Assembly: GCF_028280385.1 (NCBI RefSeq)
Contig: NZ_JANQLX010000015.1
Location: forward strand, 784,247-848,246
DNA from: Allomuricauda sp.
GTDB lineage: Bacteria; Bacteroidota; Bacteroidia; Flavobacteriales; Flavobacteriaceae
DNA: 64,000 nt
Reading direction: 5' to 3'
A program made the translations under genes and the position numbers. Position 1 is the stretch's first letter. Each line of letters starts with the position of its first letter. Below the pieces are notes generated by a model. That model saw only the letters and a program-made list of their open reading frames with translations, did not search any database and was not told the origin of the DNA. Positions 58,455 to 64,000 of this stretch are shown one piece after another.

Positions 58455-60914
58455 TCAATTCATTCGGTAGACAATAATGGAATTTTCCTGATCCTTGGCC
58501 ACCAATTCCAATTTTCGGTCATTGTCCATGTCCACCATATCTACCAGTGAACTTCCAAAAACCGGAAAGTTGGGAATGGGTTTGGCTTGGCTGTCAAACA
58601 GGTAAATTTTTTGGTTTTGGATATCGGTCACGGACACATAGATCTTGTCGTAGATATAGAAAATCTTGGGTTTGGTATACACCCCTAGGTCCAATTCCAC
58701 TTTTTTGCCTTTTATGCTCAGTACATTGTCGTCCATGAAGACCAAGGTCTTGCTAGTAGTATATATCCCGTGGTCCTGGCTAAGATTAAAATTGGTGGCC
58801 GTGAGTTTTCCCTTGGAATCAATTTGATGCAGCACTCCTTTTTTATTGGTGACGGAGAATTTGTCCTTGTAAAGGAATACCTCGTTTTCGGAAAAATCTA
58901 TTTTATCCGATACCTTGATTCGGTCACCTCCAGAACGATGCAGAATTTTGAGGGTTTTGTCCTCAAGCTGGAACACTAGGAAATCCTTATTGGAGATCCT
59001 GAAATGTTTGGGAGTGTTCAGAATGGGGCTATTGGCACGGGTATAGGTAAATCCGTCCACTACCTTGCCCTTATTGTTGTACATATGCACTCTTTCCCCT
59101 TGGGTGATGACAAATCGATAATCTTTTCTGCCATCATAATCGAAGACAGCCAGGGCGTTGAGGTTGCCTCCCTCAAACTTCATATTGAACGGTGGTACTT
59201 CTTCCCCGTTTCTGTCAATGATCAAAAATTGGTTGCTGGTACAAAAGGCCAATTGCAATCTTCCATTTTTATAAATATCCACCTGTTTGATGGGTCCTCG
59301 AATCCTACCTTCCAGTTGTTTTTTCCATAACACTTTGCCTTCAGTCGAAATTAAATGGAGCACATTGTTTTGGTCCTGCACCACCACTTCCTGTTTATTG
59401 GTCCTGTGGTTCTTTACAAATTGTGGGTCCATGGCCAGATCGGTATCCAACTCCAAAGTGAACAGTGGGGTCACTGATTGGGAGGTGACGGTCTTGGCAA
59501 TTTTGGCAATGGAAAAGTTGGCATGGGAAAAGCCATTGTCCGACACAAACTGGGCGGCAAATGCATGGTCCTTAAAGTCGGATTGCCTAATACCCTGGGT
59601 GAGGTCGGGCGCCAGGTCGTTTTCCGCAAAATATTCCAATCCGGATTCATTGGCTACAAAGAGAATGCTGCTTTCGTTTGCCAAATGTTCTTGTGAAGTC
59701 CTAAAAACCGAAGTATTGGCAAAGGTGGCATTGCTTTTATAATTGCTGAGAAGCGTCTGCAGCACTTCCTTGGTCTCGGAGAACACAAATGTATTTTCCA
59801 GTATAGTACCATAATTGGCTTGGAAATCGCTTACCAATGGATGGAACACCTCAGTTAAAAAATCCTTGCTTTTCAATGTGATGATTTCGCTGCCCTGATA
59901 ATTGGAGGATTCCGATTTATCCGATTGGAGAAATTCTGAGATTCCTTCGGCCCCAAACGAATTGAGCAATACCGCTTTTTGACTGTTGATATAGATAATA
60001 CCCAATTCCTCAATCGTATTGAAAAGCGTATCCGCGGCTTTTACCCGATCCAAATAAGTGTTTTGGTTTTTCGAAAATTGCTGGTAATCATCAAAGGTGT
60101 AAGAAACTATGGCCTGGGCATTCCCAGGGGCAAATTGGGGTGTTTTGTTGGTCAAGGCCTTGGTGCCCTTAAAAAGGTTGGTGAAATTTTGGGTGGAATC
60201 CGAGGCGATAACCACTCCGTTTAGTCCCAAGGCATCCGGATTCATGGCAAAATCCATACTCATCCAATCAGAAAACATGGGAAGTCTGGCTTCTCCGTTT
60301 TTGATTTCTGAGGTGGGCAAGGCGGCCGGCTCGTCCAAATTGAGGAACAAGGTCGCCGATTTGCTGGGTTTTGAAGTTTCATACAAACGTTTTAGCGTTT
60401 CTGCGGCCGCATTGGGTTTTGGTGCCCGCAACAGGTTTTCCAACAACATTTGGGAAGAAGATAGGTGCATGGTGCTCTGTTGGTCGATTCCAAAGATGTT
60501 CCTTTCCTCCAATGTGTATTTTGTTATTTCTTGATTTTGGTAAGTGATGGTTTCCATCGTTCGGTTCGCAATACTATCCGTAGCGAAGGAAGTAGTTTGT
60601 GGTTCCAGACTCAATACAAATTCGTGATTGTTCTTGCCCACTTCATAAAAACTCAGCAAACAGGGCGATTGGGTTTCCAAAAGCTGCAATCCATCAAGCT
60701 TTTTTTCAAGATCTTGGTACAGACCAAAGTTTTGTGTTTTTTCAAGGATGGCGCTGTTCTTGAGTTCGCTTCTAAAATTGGATAGATTATTGATTTTGAT
60801 GATCAAACTCGCATTGGGCATCAAATGCTCTAGTAGGGAATCGGAGGTCTTCTCTTCGGGTTGGCAGTTTAAAAAAAGGAATATGGAGGTGAGGAAGAGT
60901 GCCTTAAATTTCAT
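58455..60914 (-). CDS. Large lipoprotein, DUF3352-like N-terminus and propeller-like C-terminus
   Basis: Starting at ATG 60914 (819 aa; a start at 60932 would add six residues), the protein has a lipoprotein signal (KALFLTSIFLFLNCQPEE). The first half resembles DUF3352 (ASLIIKINNLSNFRSELKNSAIL, SATLFLNLDEPAAL, AIVSYTFDDYQQFSKN). The second half is a series of beta-strand pairs of quinoprotein or WD40-like form (VVVQDQNNVLHLISTEGKVLWKKQLEGRIRGPIKQVDIYKNGRLQLAF, FLIIDRNGEEVPPF, KIYLFDSQAKPIPNFP, VDMDNDRKLELVAKDQENSIIVY). It is 29 bases downstream of rnhB. Function is unknown; surface or envelope scaffolding is likely. Confidence 0.75.
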   Translation of the reverse strand: MKFKALFLTSIFLFLNCQPEEKTSDSLLEHLMPNASLIIKINNLSNFRSELKNSAILEKTQNFGLYQDLEKKLDGLQLLETQSPCLLSFYEVGKNNHEFVLSLEPQTTSFATDSIANRTMETITYQNQEITKYTLEERNIFGIDQQSTMHLSSSQMLLENLLRAPKPNAAAETLKRLYETSKPSKSATLFLNLDEPAALPTSEIKNGEARLPMFSDWMSMDFAMNPDALGLNGVVIASDSTQNFTNLFKGTKALTNKTPQFAPGNAQAIVSYTFDDYQQFSKNQNTYLDRVKAADTLFNTIEELGIIYINSQKAVLLNSFGAEGISEFLQSDKSESSNYQGSEIITLKSKDFLTEVFHPLVSDFQANYGTILENTFVFSETKEVLQTLLSNYKSNATFANTSVFRTSQEHLANESSILFVANESGLEYFAENDLAPDLTQGIRQSDFKDHAFAAQFVSDNGFSHANFSIAKIAKTVTSQSVTPLFTLELDTDLAMDPQFVKNHRTNKQEVVVQDQNNVLHLISTEGKVLWKKQLEGRIRGPIKQVDIYKNGRLQLAFCTSNQFLIIDRNGEEVPPFNMKFEGGNLNALAVFDYDGRKDYRFVITQGERVHMYNNKGKVVDGFTYTRANSPILNTPKHFRISNKDFLVFQLEDKTLKILHRSGGDRIKVSDKIDFSENEVFLYKDKFSVTNKKGVLHQIDSKGKLTATNFNLSQDHGIYTTSKTLVFMDDNVLSIKGKKVELDLGVYTKPKIFYIYDKIYVSVTDIQNQKIYLFDSQAKPIPNFPVFGSSLVDMVDMDNDRKLELVAKDQENSIIVYRMN

Positions 60915-60943
60915 TTTTGGAGTTTGGAACAAATTTAGGGTTT

Positions 60944-61540
60944 TTACAAATCCAAGGTCAATTGTTCAGGTAGTTGTCTAAAGCTTTTTCTATGATATTT
61001 GGTGAGGCCATATTTTTTTATGGCTTCGCGGTGCTCCTTGGTTGGGTATCCTTTGTTTTTCTTCCAGTTGTACATGGGAAATTCTTCATGGATCTTTGCC
61101 ATGTATTCGTCACGATATGTTTTGGCCAATATAGAGGCTGCAGCTATGCTCATATATTTTCCATCCCCCTTTACAATACATTCATGATCCACATCCGGAT
61201 AGGGCTTGAAACGGTTTCCGTCCACCAGAATAAAACTTGGCGCAGCACTAAGTCCGTCCAATGCCCTGTGCATGGCCAAAATGGAGGCGTTCAATATATT
61301 GATACGGTCAATTTCATCTTGGTAAATGTGACAAACAGCATAGGTGATGGCCTCGGCTTCAAGAATGGGTCTCAGTAAATCCCGTTTGGGCTCCGTGAGC
61401 TGTTTGGAATCGTTCAGGATACTGTTCTTGAAACCCTCCGGTAAAATAATGGCCCCAGCGGTGACCGGCCCGGCCAAACAACCTCTTCCGGCCTCATCGG
61501 TTCCGGCTTCCCCCGTGTATCTAAAACTGCCTTTGAGCAT
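60944..61540 (-). CDS. rnhB: Ribonuclease HII
   Basis: This 198-aa enzyme removes ribonucleotides from RNA-DNA hybrids. The four catalytic carboxylates are visible: DE in [24 protein letters not shown] in LVDGNRF, and the second acidic block in [24 protein letters not shown]. The C-terminal [27 protein letters not shown] ends it. Length is normal. It runs leftward, with the large lipoprotein gene immediately after it, and is divergent from the putative porin. It belongs to core replication and repair, and the flavobacterial neighbours are common. Confidence 0.96.
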   Translation of the reverse strand: MLKGSFRYTGEAGTDEAGRGCLAGPVTAGAIILPEGFKNSILNDSKQLTEPKRDLLRPILEAEAITYAVCHIYQDEIDRINILNASILAMHRALDGLSAAPSFILVDGNRFKPYPDVDHECIVKGDGKYMSIAAASILAKTYRDEYMAKIHEEFPMYNWKKNKGYPTKEHREAIKKYGLTKYHRKSFRQLPEQLTLDL

Positions 61541-61645
61541 GGTCCAAGTTTGGAAATGACCTGAAAACTACTAAGAAAAGCCTAAACTCAAAACCTTTGG
61601 CGCCAGGGGCCTTAAACTTTCACATTTCTTTAGAAACAAAACATA

Positions 61646-61653
61646 TACCTTTG
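61646..61653 (+). promoter_or_regulatory. Porin promoter -7 element
   Basis: TACCTTTG matches TAnnTTTG exactly, 19-26 bases before the porin ATG at 61672, which gives a transcript with a short leader. No clear TTG is found at -33. Confidence 0.55.
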
Positions 61654-61671
61654 CCTGACCAATAGGAAGGA

Positions 61672-63789
61672 ATGCGATTTATCTTTTTTGCCCTGCTTTT
61701 TCTGGCCAATGTATCCCTGTATGCGCAGCAGGACTCTATCCCACCAACAAAAGAGACAGATTCAATACCTGTAACCCAGGATTCCATTCCCAAGGTCAAG
61801 AAGTTGGATTCCCTTGCAGTATCCAAAAAGCTGGATTCAACAAGGGTAAGCCGGGATTCCGTTTTAAAACCCAAAAAGGTAGATTCCCTAAAGAAGAAGA
61901 AAAAGCCGAGGCTCAACAGACCCCGAATGATGGAAACGGTGCAGGACACCGCAACCATTGAAGATTATAAGATTATTTCTTACGCAAGGGACACTACTAT
62001 TCTGGATACTACACTTACCATACAAAAGGAGTACAAGTACAATTATTTAAGGAAGGACGACTTTGAGGTAATGCCCTTCGAAAATATAGGAAGACCCTAT
62101 AACGCATTGGGAAGGAATTTTTCCAATACCCCGTTCTACCCTCGGATAGGGGCTACTGCCCGTCATCCAAATTATATGGAAGTGGAAGATATCAACTACT
62201 ACCATGTGCCTACCCCAATGACGGAGCTGATGTTCAAGACCACCCTTGAACAAGGCCAATTGCTGGATGCCCTATTGGCATTTAATCTGTCGGAACAGTT
62301 TAGCGCATCCGTTGCGTATAAAGGGTTCCGGTCTTTGGGAAAATATAGATTTGACCAGACCCAATCAGGGAATTTCCGCACTACCTTCAGTTATTCCAAT
62401 AAAAAAGGTAATTACGCCATTCGTGGGCACATTGCGGCGCAGGACCTGGAATCAGAAGAAAATGGGGGGTTATTGCTCAGGGAACAATTTGAAAGTACAG
62501 AAACCGATGAGTTTACGGATCGTTCCCGAATCGATGTCCAGTATACCACTGCCAATAACAGAATTTTGGGAAAACGGTATTATTTTGATCAGCTTTGGAA
62601 ACTCTTCAATGTAAAAAAGGATTCCACCAAGGGCCTGCCTACCAGTTTGACACTCGGGCATGAGTTTACCTATGAGACCAAGTTTTATGACTTTACCCAA
62701 TCCCAGCAGGAAGATCAGTTGGGAAGTGATCCATTTGTGGAACCCATTGCGGACAGGGCAAGATTAAAAACAATGTTCAATCAGGTTTCGGCTGAATTTT
62801 CCAATCGCATTTTGGGTCGACTCCGGGGTACGGCCAGTCTGTACAATTACAACTACTACTTCAACAGTATTTTGCAGACCGATGAAGGAATCATCCAAAA
62901 TAAATTGGAAGGAGAGGAAATAAGTGTGGGAGGAAGTTATGCCAAAAGTTTTGGTAGATTAAATTTAAAGGGAGATCTCAATTACAATATTTCGGGAGAT
63001 CTCACCGGAACCGCGTTCAACGCTTCCGTGGATTATAGGGTCAATGATAATTTGCGTTTGACAGGGGCAATCCATGCATCGTCAAGAATGCCTGATTTCA
63101 ACTATTTGTTGTACCAAAGCGACTACAGAAATTTTAATTGGCAAAATACATCCACTTTTGAAAAGCAGCAGGTGCAGAATATTCGTTTTGGACTGGATTC
63201 TAAAATGTTGGGCAAGTTGGACGCCGAGTATAGCGCCTTGGACAACTATACCTATTTTCAATCCATTGCCACCCAAGAGGAAATTGATGCAAGTCAGGAA
63301 ACGGCATTTGTAAGACCCTTTCAGGAAGGATCCACCATTAATCATCTACGGGTAAAATATTTCAAGGAATTGAAATGGAGAAGTTGGGCCTTGGCCAATA
63401 CCGTTCTGTACCAAGAGGTGACCCAGGACAATCAAGTGATCAACGTGCCACAATTGCTAACAAGGAATACATTATATTTTTCATCTGATGTGTTTAAAAA
63501 GGCCATGTTCATTCAAACCGGGGTGACTTTTAAGTATTTCACCTCCTATAACATGAATGCCTATAATCCGCTTTTAGGAGAGTTCTATATTCAGAACAAT
63601 GAAGAGTTTGGAGGCTATCCGTTGTTGGATTTCTTTATTAATGCCAAAGTAAGGCAAACAAGGATATATTTAAAGGCTGAACATTTCAATACAATTTTTA
63701 CTACTGAGCCCAATTACTATTCAGCGCCAAATTACCCCTACAGGGATTTTGTGATTCGATTTGGATTGGTCTGGAACTTCTTTTCTTAA
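61672..63789 (+). CDS. Putative porin (beta-barrel)
   Basis: This 705-aa protein has a signal peptide (FIFFALLFLANVSLYAQQ). A repetitive linker with D-S-[IVL] steps follows (about residues 20-85: DSIPPTKETDSIPVTQDSIPKV, LDSLAVSKKLDSTRVSRDSVLKPKKVDSLKKKKK). The flavobacterial putative porin body starts with YKYNYLRKDDFEVMPFENIGRPYNALGRNF and TPMTELMFKTTLEQGQLLDALLAFNLSEQFSASVAYKGFRSLGKY. It ends with aromatic strands (APNYPYRDFVIRFGLVWNFFS). The last residue is Ser after Phe-Phe, as in outer membrane beta-barrels. It is likely a general pore; no substrate is implied. Confidence 0.9.
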   Translation: MRFIFFALLFLANVSLYAQQDSIPPTKETDSIPVTQDSIPKVKKLDSLAVSKKLDSTRVSRDSVLKPKKVDSLKKKKKPRLNRPRMMETVQDTATIEDYKIISYARDTTILDTTLTIQKEYKYNYLRKDDFEVMPFENIGRPYNALGRNFSNTPFYPRIGATARHPNYMEVEDINYYHVPTPMTELMFKTTLEQGQLLDALLAFNLSEQFSASVAYKGFRSLGKYRFDQTQSGNFRTTFSYSNKKGNYAIRGHIAAQDLESEENGGLLLREQFESTETDEFTDRSRIDVQYTTANNRILGKRYYFDQLWKLFNVKKDSTKGLPTSLTLGHEFTYETKFYDFTQSQQEDQLGSDPFVEPIADRARLKTMFNQVSAEFSNRILGRLRGTASLYNYNYYFNSILQTDEGIIQNKLEGEEISVGGSYAKSFGRLNLKGDLNYNISGDLTGTAFNASVDYRVNDNLRLTGAIHASSRMPDFNYLLYQSDYRNFNWQNTSTFEKQQVQNIRFGLDSKMLGKLDAEYSALDNYTYFQSIATQEEIDASQETAFVRPFQEGSTINHLRVKYFKELKWRSWALANTVLYQEVTQDNQVINVPQLLTRNTLYFSSDVFKKAMFIQTGVTFKYFTSYNMNAYNPLLGEFYIQNNEEFGGYPLLDFFINAKVRQTRIYLKAEHFNTIFTTEPNYYSAPNYPYRDFVIRFGLVWNFFS

Positions 63790-63821
63790 AGTTATCCTAA
63801 CAATTAAATAATTGACATCTG

Positions 63822-63852
63822 AAAAACAGTGGTTTACAACTTTGCTGTTTTT
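63822..63852 (+). terminator. Putative terminator after the porin gene
   Basis: AAAAACAG (63822-63829) can pair with CTGTTTTT (63845-63852), with a 15-base loop and a T-run after it. The loop is long, so it is only a candidate. Confidence 0.5.
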
Positions 63853-63877
63853 TTTCGAAAAAATATGGCCAAAACTA

Positions 63878-63909
63878 TTTGCGGAGAAAAAATAACCTGT
63901 TTATATTTG
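63878..63909 (+). promoter_or_regulatory. Strong promoter at the right edge, probably of an rRNA operon
   Basis: TTTG (63878-63881) and TATATTTG (63902-63909) are 20 bases apart, a full match to the Bacteroidota -33/-7 promoter. A G-rich stretch follows, and a boxA-like motif lies at the window end. Confidence 0.7.
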
Positions 63910-63983
63910 CACCCGCTTAGCTGGTAAGGCTGGGCTGATCTGGAGGGGATTTGAGAGGTTTTTTTTTGTCCTTTCCGGGAATT

Positions 63984-64000
63984 GAAGTTCATTTGACATA
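63984..64000 (+). promoter_or_regulatory. boxA-like antitermination motif
   Basis: GAAGTTCATTTGACATA ends the window. It resembles the boxA form (TGCTCTTTAACA in E. coli; GTTCTTTGACA-type leaders before 16S rRNA in Bacteroidota). 16S rRNA would be expected just beyond 64000. No part of the rRNA itself is present. Confidence 0.5.

Overview
The window looks like chromosomal DNA of a marine-type member of the Flavobacteriaceae (Bacteroidota). The evidence is the family content: GSCFA, DUF4230, DUF6090, DUF6607 and DUF5522 proteins, a flavobacterial putative porin, TonB receptors with an STN domain and a FecR/ECF pair, and HmuY. Promoters also follow the Bacteroidota form TAnnTTTG, and ribosome-binding sites are poor. 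The genus cannot be fixed from sequence reading alone; a Muricauda/Allomuricauda-like organism is a guess. No prophage, IS element, CRISPR array, tRNA or complete rRNA gene was seen.

Layout. 1-2.8 kb: a leftward M23 peptidase / MerR / LemA / TPM / TPM operon. 2.9-7.8 kb: a rightward alaS operon with three envelope or unknown proteins. 7.7-10.4 kb: leftward aromatic amino acid hydroxylase, DUF4136 lipoprotein and a small Cys-rich protein. 10.6-14.0 kb: rightward mini HExxH protein, PLP deaminase, glucosaminidase-LysM protein and hemL. 14.1-19.1 kb: an accessory stretch with palindromic repeats. Two inverted copies frame a DUF559 nuclease; it also holds a flavin oxidoreductase, an AraC regulator and a TetR/hydrolase pair with matching operators. 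19.1-24.8 kb: a heme-acquisition locus, with DoxX, HmuY and a FRAP/NPNL TonB receptor leftward and DUF6607 plus a flavinylation-motif protein rightward. 24.8-30 kb: regulators, a membrane nucleotide cyclase, small-molecule enzymes and a vanadium-haloperoxidase-like PAP2 protein. 30-34.6 kb: secreted proteins including an 832-aa metalloprotease. 34.8-36.2 kb: two small secreted proteins built from one acidic repeat of about 35 residues.

36.3-48.8 kb: a DASS transporter, then an ECF sigma / FecR / STN-TonB receptor surface-signalling set beside a planctomycete-style DUF1501/DUF1553/cytochrome operon. 48.9-54.1 kb: lysS, a thioredoxin-like protein, a membrane-bound LuxR regulator, a Pmp3 peptide and lipB. 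54.1-61.5 kb: secreted proteins (DUF11-like, HExxH, TapB-like, OmpA), a large lipoprotein and rnhB. 61.7-63.8 kb: a putative porin. The last 120 bases look like the promoter and boxA-like leader of an rRNA operon that would start just outside the window.

The most unusual items are: (i) a family of structured repeats with constant flanks and interchangeable, always self-complementary stems, two of which frame a DUF559 nuclease; (ii) the LPxxFDPY repeat protein pair; (iii) the divergent heme-uptake / flavinylated-protein locus; (iv) the ECF-FecR-TonB set next to the DUF1501/DUF1553/cytochrome genes; (v) a TetR switch with its operator over the -33 region.
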